From Candidatus Zixiibacteriota bacterium (lineage in GTDB: Bacteria; Zixibacteria; MSB-5A5; JAABVY01): 64,000 nt of DNA. The translations under genes and the position numbers were made by a program. The notes beneath the pieces were generated by a model. The model was given only the letters and a program-made list of their open reading frames with translations, was not told the origin of the DNA and made no database searches. Shown here one piece after another: positions 17,888-26,728 of this stretch; within the stretch, counting starts at the first letter, position 1, and each line of letters starts with the position of its first letter. Location: NCBI GenBank assembly GCA_011056555.1, contig DSEQ01000047.1, forward strand, positions 62,001 through 126,000. The letters are read 5' to 3'.

Positions 17888-19276
17888 CTACTGCTTCAGA
17901 TCATAGCGGTCGATCTTGCGGTAGAGGGTGGAAGCGTCGATGCCGAGGATTTTGGCGGCCCTGGTCTTGTTCCAGCCGGTCTGATTCAGGACCCAGAAGA
18001 TATAAGCTTTTTCGATTGATTCCAGAGTCGGAGATTCGCCCTGGTCTCCGGTCTGGACAGACTCCTGGACTTCGGGCACAGCCGAATGCCCTGTCAGGAC
18101 CCGGCCGCTGACCTTATCCGGCAGATCATCGGCGGTGATCTTGTCAGAGGTCGAAACAACCAGAGAACGTTCGATCGTATTCTCGAGCTCGCGCACATTC
18201 CCGGGCCACTCATATCCCAGCAGAATATCCAGAGCATCCGGGTTAACCTCTTTTGCCTTTATACCCATCTTGCGGCAATACATCTTAACAAAATGATCGA
18301 CCAGCAAAACTATGTCGTCGCGTCGTTCGCGCAGGGGCGGTATCTGGACCGTGAATACATTCAGACGATAGAACAAATCCTCGCGGAAGTGCTTGGCCAT
18401 GACCTCTTCCTCCAGATTGGCATTGGTCGCGGCCACAAGGCGAACGTCAACTTTAATCGTCTGGGTCGATCCGACCGGCATGATCACCTGGTCATCCAGC
18501 ACCCGCAGGAGCTTCATCTGAATGGCGGGCGAGGTATTGCCGATTTCGTCCAGAAACAATGTGCCGGTATGGGCAGCCTTGAACACGCCCTCTTTGTCCT
18601 TAAGTGCACCGGTAAAAGCGCCCTTTTTGTATCCGAAAAGCTCACTTTCCAGGAGTGTCTCCGGAATCGCCGCGCAGTTGAGGGTTAAAAACGGTTTGCC
18701 GACACGGTTAGAGTGGTAATGTATGGCATTGGCGACAAGGTCCTTGCCGGTTCCGCTTTCGCCCAGAATCAAGGCGTTGCTGTCGGTTTTGGCCAGCCTT
18801 TGAATCATCTCCTTCATCTTGATGATCTTGGGATCGTTTCCAATGAAGCTGTCGAGTGAATGGTTGCGGGAGAGCTCTTTTTTGAGCTCCTTGTTCTCTC
18901 TGGCGATCTGTTCTTTTTCCAGAACTTTCTTAATAGTCAGCTTTATCTCATCGACCTTAAATGGTTTGGTGATATAATCATAGGCGCCTTTTTTCATGGC
19001 CTCGATGGCGGAGTCCACGGAGGCGAAAGCGGTCATGACGATAAAGGAGAGATCCTCATGCATCTCCTGCGCTTTGGTCATCAGCTCCAGCCCGGACATC
19101 TCCGGCATCATGATATCTGTAATTATGACATCGGGGCGGGACTTCTTTATCTGGCCCAGCGCGGCCGGGCCGGAGTCGGCCTGAAGAACCTCATACCCCT
19201 CCTTGGAGAGCATGATAGACATAAAATCACGCATCGACTCTTCATCATCGACCACCAGAATTTTGGCTCGTTCCAT
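17888..19276 (-). CDS. Sigma-54-dependent response regulator (NtrC/AtoC family)
   Basis: The track starts at 19339, but the ATG at 19276 (MERAKILVVDDEE) has AAGGAAG just upstream and begins at the receiver domain, giving 462 residues. Receiver: acidic pair VVDDEE, phosphoacceptor D54 in VIITDIMMPEMSG, and Lys in YITKPF. The AAA+ domain has Walker A LGESGTGKD (near 172) and the sigma-54 contact loop GAFTGA at 219-224. The C-terminal Fis-type helix-turn-helix is TRAAKILGIDASTLYRKI. It activates RpoN promoters on phosphorylation. No partner kinase is adjacent; the GAF/DHp protein at 27.8 kb lacks an ATPase domain. Confidence 0.93.
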   Translation of the reverse strand: MERAKILVVDDEESMRDFMSIMLSKEGYEVLQADSGPAALGQIKKSRPDVIITDIMMPEMSGLELMTKAQEMHEDLSFIVMTAFASVDSAIEAMKKGAYDYITKPFKVDEIKLTIKKVLEKEQIARENKELKKELSRNHSLDSFIGNDPKIIKMKEMIQRLAKTDSNALILGESGTGKDLVANAIHYHSNRVGKPFLTLNCAAIPETLLESELFGYKKGAFTGALKDKEGVFKAAHTGTLFLDEIGNTSPAIQMKLLRVLDDQVIMPVGSTQTIKVDVRLVAATNANLEEEVMAKHFREDLFYRLNVFTVQIPPLRERRDDIVLLVDHFVKMYCRKMGIKAKEVNPDALDILLGYEWPGNVRELENTIERSLVVSTSDKITADDLPDKVSGRVLTGHSAVPEVQESVQTGDQGESPTLESIEKAYIFWVLNQTGWNKTRAAKILGIDASTLYRKIDRYDLKQ

Positions 19277-19622
19277 CAACTTCCTTTCCATCCAAGCCCT
19301 CTCTATATGATTATCGGCAGGTCTTGCAAAATTCAACACTCCCCCGCCGGTTGTTCAAAATTCGCACTGAGTGGGCCCGATCACACCTTAAAGTACTACT
19401 CAAAATATTATCGGTATGTCATTAATTAACAACGCACATCAAATGAAAGACTTCAGCAGAGGAATCTGTCCGCTAATGTAATCGATCTTTGAAGAATCGA
19501 TGATCGAGTTTTTTGTTGCGTTTTGCAAATTAAATGATTACCACATGTGGAACAAATCCGGGATGATTGTAATATATGTCAATAATGGGACTTGTTCACC
19601 CAATCGGATTGGAGATAAAACC
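19277..19622. other. Divergent intergenic region
   Basis: Lies between the response regulator and the UroD-family gene. A small inverted repeat CCAAT-CGG-ATTGG (19600-19612) overlaps the GGAG used by the UroD-like gene and could mask it. No ORF with coding character was seen. Confidence 0.4.
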
Positions 19623-20618
19623 TTGACTCACAGGGAAAGAATTGAAGCGTTATTAAGCGGCGAGAAGCCTGACCGCATGCCGGTCAGTTTCTGGCGGCAT
19701 TTCTACGACAGCGAATCCACAGCAGAACAGCTCAAGACTTCGATGGTCAGGTTCCAGGAGGAATTCGACTGGGACTTGATGAAGATCAATCCCCGCGCCT
19801 CTTACCATATGGAGGACTGGGGCAATGCTTATGAATACACCGGAAATCCCGAGGATAAACCCAAACGGCTGGAATACGCGGTACACAAAAGCAAGGACTG
19901 GGAGAAGATCAACCGTCTCGATCCGAGCAAGGCTGAGGTTCTTGCGGATCATCTAAAAGCTATCAGGCTCATACGGAAATCGGTCGGGGACGACCTGCCT
20001 GTGGTCATGACGGTATTCAACCCGATTTCGATTGCGGGCGATCTGGTCAAGGATGATCCTTTTCTGGTGGATCAGATCCGCAGAGATCCCGACCCGCTTC
20101 AGAGGGCGCTGGAGAGAATCACCGAGACCTTCATAGATTTTTCAAAAGCAGCGGTTGCTGCGGGAGCGGACGGTATCTTCTTCGCCACCACTCAATGGGC
20201 CTCGACCAGCAGGATTACTGAGGATGAATACGATAAATTCGGGCGCAAATACGATTTTATGCTCCTGGATGAGGTTATGCCGCATACGAAGATCAACGTT
20301 TTGCATGTCTGCGACCGCTGTAATATGCTCCCGCTTTTCAAGGATTATCCGATTAAGATAGTCAACTGGGACATGAATGACGAAACCAATCCGGACGCGG
20401 CAAAGGGGGCCGAGATATTGAAGGACAAGGTCATACTGGGCGGCGTGGAACGCAAGGGGCTTTTGCAGAAAGGGACTCATGCCGAGCTGGAGGCGGTTGT
20501 CGAGAAGTACAAGGCCTTCGCCCAGAAGCATCCTTTTATGCTGGGGCCGGACTGTTCTATTCCGGTTACTACTCCCGATGAAAACCTGAGGGTGATTAAA
20601 GCAAAAATCGAACATTAA
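19623..20618 (+). CDS. Uroporphyrinogen decarboxylase family protein
   Basis: The track ORF begins at 19500, but homology-like sequence begins at LTHRERIEALLSGEKPDRMP. A TTG at 19623 with GGAGA 7 nt upstream opens exactly there, so I use it (331 residues). The family pattern is clear: PVSFWRHFYD near the start, AAVAAGADGIFFATTQWAS (barrel strand), VLHVCDR and a C-terminal GPDCSIPVTTPDENLRVI. The ending GPDC.IP.TTPDENL is typical of the methyltransferase-like branch (MtaA/CmuA/UroD-related) rather than heme-pathway HemE. No corrinoid protein or heme gene is near, so the substrate is unknown. Confidence 0.8.
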   Translation: MTHRERIEALLSGEKPDRMPVSFWRHFYDSESTAEQLKTSMVRFQEEFDWDLMKINPRASYHMEDWGNAYEYTGNPEDKPKRLEYAVHKSKDWEKINRLDPSKAEVLADHLKAIRLIRKSVGDDLPVVMTVFNPISIAGDLVKDDPFLVDQIRRDPDPLQRALERITETFIDFSKAAVAAGADGIFFATTQWASTSRITEDEYDKFGRKYDFMLLDEVMPHTKINVLHVCDRCNMLPLFKDYPIKIVNWDMNDETNPDAAKGAEILKDKVILGGVERKGLLQKGTHAELEAVVEKYKAFAQKHPFMLGPDCSIPVTTPDENLRVIKAKIEH

Positions 20619-20779
20619 TGCCATAAAAGCCAAATAATTGTTGTTGATTTTTGAGCTGAGATTGTGGTATATACAGCGAGGATCAAAAGGTAATTATTTT
20701 ACCCATCACTAATATAGAACATATATTTGTCGATCTACAATAATGTATTATTAAAAGAGAGGATTTCTGAGGAGGAAAT

Positions 20780-20980
20780 ATGGATTACAATAACATCGGC
20801 GAGACTGCCGGCAAGATCTGGCATGAGCTTGAAAAGGGCGAAAGCACTCCTCGCAAGCTGGCGACCGCTACCAAGAGCAAATCCGACCATGTTTATATGG
20901 CTCTGGGATGGCTGGCGCGCGAAGGCAAAGTCAGTATCAGCCCCACCAAGTCAACTTTCAAGGTGAGCATCAACAAGTAA
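20780..20980 (+). CDS. Winged-helix DUF2582 protein
   Basis: A 66-residue protein, MDYNNIGETAGKIWHELEKG ... VYMALGWLAREGKVSI, matching the DUF2582 winged-helix family: three helices and a short wing. GAGGAGGAAAT precedes the ATG with ideal spacing, and a strong terminator follows, so it is a well-expressed single-gene unit. Members occur widely in anaerobic and FCB bacteria; DNA binding is presumed from the fold but no target is known. Confidence 0.88.
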   Translation: MDYNNIGETAGKIWHELEKGESTPRKLATATKSKSDHVYMALGWLAREGKVSISPTKSTFKVSINK

Positions 20981-21020
20981 CAGCTTTTAATTTAACCTCA
21001 CCACCGAATTTGATTCTCAG

Positions 21021-21047
21021 CAGGCGCTAAATGGCGCCTGTTTTTTT
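21021..21047 (+). terminator. Terminator of the DUF2582 gene
   Basis: CAGGCGC and GCGCCTG form a 7-bp stem with a 5-nt loop followed by seven T. Confidence 0.9.
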
Positions 21048-21072
21048 GTGCAGATCGCTGAACGATAAATGG

Positions 21073-21100
21073 TTGACAGCTTCAATAATAGAGATATATT
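21073..21100 (+). promoter_or_regulatory. Candidate sigma-70-type promoter
   Basis: TTGACA at 21073-21078 and TATATT at 21095-21100 with 16 nt between. It precedes the dockerin remnant and the LVIVD-repeat gene; it may have served the gene that left the remnant and could now drive the latter with a leader of about 265 nt. Confidence 0.4.
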
Positions 21101-21134
21101 TAAAATGGCATGACATCCGGGCATTGCAGACTGA

Positions 21135-21317
21135 AAATTTGGATGGGATGGTTCTTATTATGTTTTCATGGGTGGACCGGCTCCAATACCGTATCTCCAT
21201 CTGGGAGATGCCAATTGCGATGGATCGGTAAATTTAAGTGATGCGCTGACAATTCAAAATTTTTGTAATGGTGGTCCTCCTCCCGTAATATGTTACCTGA
21301 ATTTGCCGGATGAATAG
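21135..21317 (+). pseudogene. 3' remnant of a dockerin-bearing secreted protein gene
   Basis: Below the ORF-track limit. Between an in-frame TGA (21132) and a TAG (21315) the frame reads ...YYVFMGGPAPIPYLHLGDANCD..., then GSVNLSDALTIQNFCNGGPP and a short tail. This is the end of the first and all of the second dockerin half, as in the intact dockerin proteins of this window, but with no start, signal peptide or catalytic part. It is most simply the surviving 3' end of a deleted or rearranged gene. The track ORF 21031-21231 here is in another frame and is not the coding one. Confidence 0.7.
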
Positions 21318-21370
21318 AAACCAATTATGATGCATTTTATCTTAACCAAACTCGCTCACTTAGTTTTATC

Positions 21371-23566
21371 ATGAAGTGTAAGATATTTTACCTTGTTCTA
21401 ACGATATTAATGATCGATCTTAATTTTTCCTTTTCTCAAGAGATCATATCAACTATACAAACCGAAAGCAACTTTCATAAAGTAAAAATCCAAGATAATA
21501 TCGTCTATGCAGTAACCTCCTATGGATTAGAAACGTACGATATTGCTAATAAATCAAATCCCATAAAGCTGTCTGCTTGCCCAACACCGGGAGATGCCAT
21601 AAATCTTGACATTAATTCTGAAGTCGCATGTATCGCTGAATTATACGGCGGACTAACTATTGTCGATATATCTGATCCCGAAAACCTGAGATATATTTCG
21701 TCTTTCCAACCACCAAAGCCCAAATACGGCCCGGCAGTAAAAGTCGAATTCACAAAAATCCACGAGAATATTGTATACCTTTCAACATTCACCGGACTTT
21801 ATGCTGTAGATATCAGTGACGCATATAATCCGGTCTTAACTCATCGATTGTACTTCGAAGAGAATGGAATGGATGATTTTCAATTCTTTGAGGCCGCCAT
21901 TAAGGGCAATAGAATGTATGTAACAAATACTTACTCTGGTCTATCGATTCTTGACATAAGTGAACCATCCAATCCGATTGCAATAAAAAGCATCGAACTG
22001 GATTACTTACCAGAATTTCTCGAAATTGAGGAAAACATTCTCTATGGAGCCGGATTTGGCAGTTTTTTGACTCTGGATATTTCCGGCAAAGATACAGCCT
22101 GTCTACTTGGGATTAGCCCAAATCTGCTTTTCTTTGGAGGAGCGGTTCGCGACATGGATGTAAACAATGCATTGGTTGCCATTCCTCTTTATGGTTCAGT
22201 TTGGCTGGCCGATGCTTCCGATCCTGAAAACATAGATTCGCTCTCACTAATCACTGACGGATACCAGTTTGTGGGATGCGCTTTTGAGGATTCAAATCTT
22301 GTTATTTGCCGATGGGACCGTCGTCTGGACATATGGAACGTAGTACATCCTGAAAATCCATACTTGCTGAGTAATTACTCGCAAGCCGGCCATGTAACAG
22401 CTTTGGCCAAGACAAACGACTATATTTATGCTAAAGCAGGGGACAGTTCGTTGTGGATTATAGATGTTAACAATCCTTATGATCCCATCTTCAGCGAGGA
22501 GATAATGATAGGTTTCAAAGACCTTTACACATTTCGCGATGTATGTATTAACGAAAAGCGATTGTTTATAGCAAATGACTCTCATGGTATTAATTACTAT
22601 GACATCCAAAATCCAGCAAAACCGACACTAATTGACAAATATTTTGAACCAGGCGAAAGACTTATTAATCTCGCTTCGAAGGATAATCTTTTGGCAGTAG
22701 GAGCTCCGAATAAACTGATATATATCATGCTATATGAGAACATTCTATCAAAATCATATGAGTTCTCAGGAGATTCTATTGGCTGGGCAGACCTGGGCAT
22801 ATATGAAGATTACTTATATGGTCATAACGTTTTATGCTTTGAGATATATGATATTTCAAATCATATGCAGCCAACCAGGCTTTCTACAACGTGCTATGGA
22901 GCCTTTGTAATAAGCGATATAGTAATATTCAATGATCGGGCATATATTGCTCTGGGCGACGCTGGAATCGACATTTTCGATATTGCAGACAAAAGTAATC
23001 CAATAAAAATAAAAAGATGGCCGGAGGAATGGGAATCTGATAAGCCTCGACTTTCCATTCTCGGAATAAAGAAATTTGAGGAATACCTTATCTTATTCGA
23101 TGGTGTCAATGGAATCATAATACTCAACATCTCAGAGAGAGATAATCCCAGATATATATTAAATATTAATACTCCAGGAATGGCGGTTGATGGTATTGTT
23201 GACTCCTCTTACATTTATGTGGCCGACACCTACGGCATTACCATCATCAAGCACAACTTGATTGATATTCCGGTGCATATTCCTGAAGATCACAGACTGC
23301 TCTCGCAGAATTACCCGAATCCGTTCAACTCATCGACTGTGATCGAGTATGCGGTCCCGTATGACGGGCATGTGGTATTGGATGTCTATAATATTCTGGG
23401 GCAGAAAGTCACGAATCTGGTTGATGGATACCGGAGACGCGGCGACCACACTGTACTCTGGGACGGCAAGAACTCCTCGGGACGTGATTGCGCCAGCGGC
23501 ATCTATTTCTGCAAGCTCAAGACCGGCGGCTACGAAGGCACACGCACAATGGTGATGGTGAGATAA
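21371..23566 (+). CDS. Secreted LVIVD-repeat protein with type IX sorting domain
   Basis: 731 residues. Signal peptide MKCKIFYLVLTILMIDLNFSFSQ, then many repeats of about 40-45 residues with the core GLxxxDIS(N/D)PxNPI (for example GGLTIVDISDPENLRYISS), the LVIVD beta-propeller-like repeat. The C-terminal 90 residues start QNYPNPFNSSTVIEYAVP and contain VYNILGQKV and LWDGKNSSGR..SGIYF, the type A sorting domain that routes cargo through the type IX system to the surface. The repeat part is clearly AT-rich and differs in codon use from the GC-richer sorting domain and from neighbours, which suggests a transferred passenger joined to a resident tail. Function unknown; probably surface adhesion or display. 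Confidence 0.85.
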   Translation: MKCKIFYLVLTILMIDLNFSFSQEIISTIQTESNFHKVKIQDNIVYAVTSYGLETYDIANKSNPIKLSACPTPGDAINLDINSEVACIAELYGGLTIVDISDPENLRYISSFQPPKPKYGPAVKVEFTKIHENIVYLSTFTGLYAVDISDAYNPVLTHRLYFEENGMDDFQFFEAAIKGNRMYVTNTYSGLSILDISEPSNPIAIKSIELDYLPEFLEIEENILYGAGFGSFLTLDISGKDTACLLGISPNLLFFGGAVRDMDVNNALVAIPLYGSVWLADASDPENIDSLSLITDGYQFVGCAFEDSNLVICRWDRRLDIWNVVHPENPYLLSNYSQAGHVTALAKTNDYIYAKAGDSSLWIIDVNNPYDPIFSEEIMIGFKDLYTFRDVCINEKRLFIANDSHGINYYDIQNPAKPTLIDKYFEPGERLINLASKDNLLAVGAPNKLIYIMLYENILSKSYEFSGDSIGWADLGIYEDYLYGHNVLCFEIYDISNHMQPTRLSTTCYGAFVISDIVIFNDRAYIALGDAGIDIFDIADKSNPIKIKRWPEEWESDKPRLSILGIKKFEEYLILFDGVNGIIILNISERDNPRYILNINTPGMAVDGIVDSSYIYVADTYGITIIKHNLIDIPVHIPEDHRLLSQNYPNPFNSSTVIEYAVPYDGHVVLDVYNILGQKVTNLVDGYRRRGDHTVLWDGKNSSGRDCASGIYFCKLKTGGYEGTRTMVMVR

Positions 23567-23726
23567 ACAAATTTATCGCCTTTCGGGTGGCAAGTCCAAA
23601 TCCGTCAGTAGCCGGATCAGGGACTGGTTTTGGGGGTGAATTTCCGATTACCTGCCCAAACGGAGTTTGAGCAGGCCACCTCCGTTGTTGTACAAACCAT
23701 AGGGCGCCAAGCTTCAATGGTTGTTA

Positions 23727-23859
23727 ATAAACCCTGAATGCATCGACATTCGTCATTGCGAGGAGCGAAGCGACGTGGCAATCTCCGGGACCATTCTTGA
23801 GGCAACCGCGGAGATTCCCACGGTCGTCCTCGCCATCGGCGGGACTCCCTCAGAATGAC
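23727..23859. repeat. 133-bp GTCATT...AATGAC repeat, copy 1
   Basis: Begins ATAAACCCTGAATGCATCGA and contains CGTCATTGCGAGGAGCGAAG, ending at AATGAC. Nearly identical to the copy at 23956-24088 (same length, a handful of differences). Internally it has paired segments (GGCAATCTCC..GGAGATTCC) able to fold. Non-coding. Confidence 0.85.
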
Positions 23860-23955
23860 ACCTGATGTTTTAATATAGACTGCTGACTCTTTCAACAAGC
23901 CCCTCAGCTTGGAATACATTATACAAAAGATTAGCCCAATCTAAACGGCATGTTG

Positions 23956-24088
23956 ATAAACCCTGAATGCATCGATATTCGTCATTGCGAGGAGCGAAGC
24001 GACGTGGCAATCTCCGCGACCATTCTTGAGGCAACCGCGGAGATTCCCACGGTCGTCCTCGCCTTCGGCGGGATTCCCTCGGAATGAC
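23956..24088. repeat. 133-bp GTCATT...AATGAC repeat, copy 2
   Basis: Second copy, 229 bp downstream of the first. Its ends CGTCATT/AATGACG are inverted. The spacer after each copy also shows weak similarity (TTTCAACAAGC versus TTTCAATAAGC), so a block of about 229 bp may have been tandemly duplicated and then diverged. Confidence 0.85.
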
Positions 24089-24283
24089 GTTTATCGGTTT
24101 TTATTTCTATATTGCTTATTTTTTCAATAAGCGCTACAGATTGGGGCACCCACCGTCCATAATGTGATTATAAAGCCGCCATAAATGGCGCGCCGCCAAC
24201 CTTTCCTTCCACAGGAAATTTCTTGACTTTATGCAGTGCTTTGTTTTATTACCCTGTTATATTGGGAAAGAGAGGTAGCAACT

Positions 24284-25438
24284 GTGCGGAATAGCGCTGA
24301 ATGTGTGATAATCGGCGGAGGCATCATCGGAGCCTCGGTCGCCTTCCATCTGGCCAAAATGGGCATGAAGGACATCGTAATCCTCGAAAAAGAGATGTTT
24401 CTGGGCGCCGGAGCGACCGGTAAATGCGCCGGCGGAATCAGGGCCCAGTTTTCATCGGAAATCAACGTCAAAATCTCGCTTCTGTCCGAAGACCTATTCG
24501 AGAGGTTCAGCGAGGATACCGGTGAAGAGGGCATCTTCGATCAGGTCGGCTATTGCTTCCTGGTTACGAATCATGACGACGAACAGGTTTTTCAAGGTCT
24601 CATGAAAATGCAGCAGGATCTGGGCGCGCCGGTGGAATGGCTGAAGCCGGATGAGATTTCAGATCTGGCTCCCAATGTCAGGATCGATGACGTTATCGGC
24701 GGGACCTTCTGCAAGAAAGACGGCATCGGCGACCCGCATGTCTTCACCCAGGGTTATGTTACCGCGGCCCGCAGGCTGGGCGTCGAAATTTACGAGGAGA
24801 CCAAAGCCACCGGAATCGAAAAGAACGGCGACAAGGTGACCTCAGTAGTCACCGACAAGGGCAATATCTCGACTCCCCTGGTGATCAACTGCGCCGGACC
24901 GCATGCCAAAGAGATTGGCGAGATGGTTGGCGTGGATATTCCTGTCCTGCCCTATAAGCGCCAGATTTCGACCACCTCTCCCCTTTCATGGATTCCCGAA
25001 CACTTTCCCATGGTTGTGGATATTGCATCCGGCCTGTATTGCCACAAGGAGTCCGGCGGACTGCTTCTGGGATGGGCCGATAAAAATACAGCACCCGGAT
25101 TCGACCAGTCGCTCGATCCGGAATACACCGACGAAATACTTATGCGTGCGCTCGACCGCATCCCCATACTGGAGGAAGCCGGTATCGCCACAAGCTGGGC
25201 CGGGCTCTACGAGACCACCCCGGATCATCACGCCATCCTGGGCAAGGTCCCCGAAGTCGAGGGCTTTTTGTGCGCCAATGGTTTCTCCGGGCATGGCTTT
25301 ATGCATGCCCCCGGAGTGGGACAGCTTATGGCGGAACTGATTGTCAAGGGCGAGCCGTCAATCGACATCTCTCCTCTCTCGATCACCAGATTTGCAGAGG
25401 AGAAAGAGGAAATCAGAGAAGAACAGACTGTCATCTAA
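24284..25438 (+). CDS. FAD-dependent oxidoreductase, DAO (glycine/sarcosine oxidase) family
   Basis: The GTG at 24284 has AGAGG at the right distance and starts just before the dinucleotide fold, so it is preferred over the track start at 24236 (384 residues). N-terminal FAD-binding motif CVIIGGGIIGASVAFHLAK, the family's GATGKCAGGIRAQF segment where many DAO enzymes attach or contact FAD, and a C-terminal GFSGHGFMHAPGVGQLMAEL that closes the FAD site. It resembles the beta-subunit-like sarcosine/proline dehydrogenases that oxidise secondary amines. It is followed after 25 nt by a secreted protein gene, probably co-transcribed. Substrate unknown. Confidence 0.87.
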   Translation: MRNSAECVIIGGGIIGASVAFHLAKMGMKDIVILEKEMFLGAGATGKCAGGIRAQFSSEINVKISLLSEDLFERFSEDTGEEGIFDQVGYCFLVTNHDDEQVFQGLMKMQQDLGAPVEWLKPDEISDLAPNVRIDDVIGGTFCKKDGIGDPHVFTQGYVTAARRLGVEIYEETKATGIEKNGDKVTSVVTDKGNISTPLVINCAGPHAKEIGEMVGVDIPVLPYKRQISTTSPLSWIPEHFPMVVDIASGLYCHKESGGLLLGWADKNTAPGFDQSLDPEYTDEILMRALDRIPILEEAGIATSWAGLYETTPDHHAILGKVPEVEGFLCANGFSGHGFMHAPGVGQLMAELIVKGEPSIDISPLSITRFAEEKEEIREEQTVI

Positions 25439-25463
25439 ATAAACCCGAAAGGAGAACTCAAAA

Positions 25464-26417
25464 ATGAGGAGGACGACATTTATCCTTGGCCTATGCCTTA
25501 CTATTTTGGTAATGTTTATTGCCGTGGCCAGCGCGCAGGAAGGCATCGACAAAAAAAATGACTCGAAAGCCTGTGTGAAAAATGATCCGCGCCCGGAGTG
25601 CCAGACCGATAATGAGAAAGCCGAAATCCAGACAGCATCATCCGACAAGAAGGAATGTCCATATCATAAGGCGGAAGTCAAAGTTGCCTCATCCGACAAA
25701 AAAGAATGCCCGCATCACAAGGCGGAAGTAGAGACCGCTGCTGTTACGACTGAGGAGAAACACGAAGAGGGCGCCGGATGCACGCACGGCCTCAAGACCA
25801 ACTGCATCGAGACTTTCCATGAAGCTATGGCTCCTCCCTGCCACGAGTATATTCCGCAGGGCAAGTATGCCGAGGCGCGCGCCGCGGTCCCGGCCATGGT
25901 GGAAGCAAGCAAGGAAATTGCAGAGTATTATCCCGGCTGTACTTATGGAAAAAATATTAATGAACAGTTTGAAGCCAAACGCGAAGTTTTCCTGAACAGG
26001 ATGGCCGAACTCGAGGAAGCTGCCAATGGCGACGATGACGAGGCTTTCAAGCTGGCTTTCGACAAGATGCACTCGGCTTTTGCGGAGATGAACGGTGTGC
26101 TTTATATGCGCCCGGATGGAGTCGAGGATTTCCATAATGTCCTGGTGCAGATCTGGCATGAGTATCTTCCCAATGAAAAGTATGCCGAGATCGAGAGCTC
26201 GATTCCGGAATTGACCGAGAAGGCAGAATATTTAACTACTGTCAAGCTCGATGAGACAATGGCCGACAAGCAGGAAGCCTTCACCCAGAAGGCCGAGAAG
26301 CTTTTGAAGTGTGTCAATGATCTCTCAGAGGCCTGCAAGAGCGAAGACAAGGAGAAGATCGCCTCGACCACCGAGACCATGCACCAGAGCTTTGAATCTT
26401 TGACCGCGACCTTTTAA
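25464..26417 (+). CDS. Secreted Cys/His-rich protein with duplicated helical domain
   Basis: 317 residues, no family recognised. Signal peptide to about residue 24 (VMFIAVASAQ). A linker (25-100) holds two near-identical units SSDKKECP(Y/H)HKAEV, each with a Cys and a His. Then come two related helical domains of about 95 residues: FHEAMAPPCHEYIPQGKYAE (118-137) pairs with FHNVLVQIWHEYLPNEKYAE (223-242), and each domain ends in a (K/T)MHxxF motif (near 192 and 306). The conserved His pairs suggest metal or heme contact in a periplasmic four-helix bundle, but no CxxCH is present. GGAG lies 9 nt before the ATG; it shares an operon with the FAD oxidoreductase. Confidence 0.75.
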   Translation: MRRTTFILGLCLTILVMFIAVASAQEGIDKKNDSKACVKNDPRPECQTDNEKAEIQTASSDKKECPYHKAEVKVASSDKKECPHHKAEVETAAVTTEEKHEEGAGCTHGLKTNCIETFHEAMAPPCHEYIPQGKYAEARAAVPAMVEASKEIAEYYPGCTYGKNINEQFEAKREVFLNRMAELEEAANGDDDEAFKLAFDKMHSAFAEMNGVLYMRPDGVEDFHNVLVQIWHEYLPNEKYAEIESSIPELTEKAEYLTTVKLDETMADKQEAFTQKAEKLLKCVNDLSEACKSEDKEKIASTTETMHQSFESLTATF

Positions 26418-26441
26418 GATAATCAGAAGATATAAAATAAG

Positions 26442-26470
26442 AACGGCCGTCTCAAGCGGCCGTTTTTATT
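26442..26470 (+). terminator. Terminator of the oxidoreductase/secreted-protein operon
   Basis: AACGGCCG and CGGCCGTT form an 8-bp stem with a 7-nt loop followed by a T-rich tract; 24 nt after the stop. Confidence 0.9.
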
Positions 26471-26478
26471 TGGTCATG

Positions 26479-26581
26479 GGTGCCCCATCCCGTTGGGCGG
26501 ATTCCGGCCCGTGAGGGGTGGGATAAGTTCTAAGGTACAACTCAATTCTTAGAATTTCCCACAGCTGCGCTGTGGGGCACC
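26479..26581. repeat. 103-bp palindromic element with GGTGCCCCA/TGGGGCACC ends
   Basis: The ends are a perfect 9-bp inverted repeat. Inside are two further hairpins: TTCTAAG...CTTAGAA (26528-26554) and CCCACAGC-TGC-GCTGTGGG near the right end. The element at 62508-62612 has the same size and layout. Non-coding, MITE- or REP-like. Confidence 0.6.
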
Positions 26582-26660
26582 TCGGCTTTACCCGTATTTT
26601 TTCTGTAATTATTTCTCCCGCATCTGAAGATGTGGAGCATCCAGCGGCCAGAAAAGATTT

Positions 26661-26687
26661 GCGCGGCGCACGGGACGTACGCCGCGC
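26661..26687. repeat. Dispersed hairpin repeat, copy A
   Basis: GCGCGGCG-CACGGGACGTA-CGCCGCGC: 8-bp stem and 11-nt loop, followed by AC. Copies B (27722) and C (63747) have the same loop consensus CAYGRGRACRTA with compensating stem changes. Confidence 0.55.
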
Positions 26688-26728
26688 ACGACATTTCTTT
26701 GATTCCGAAACAGGTAAAACCGCTCAGG

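Noticed and set aside
21031-21231. 66-residue ORF after the DUF2582 terminator
   Set aside because: Wrong frame over the dockerin remnant; the dockerin frame is the meaningful one.
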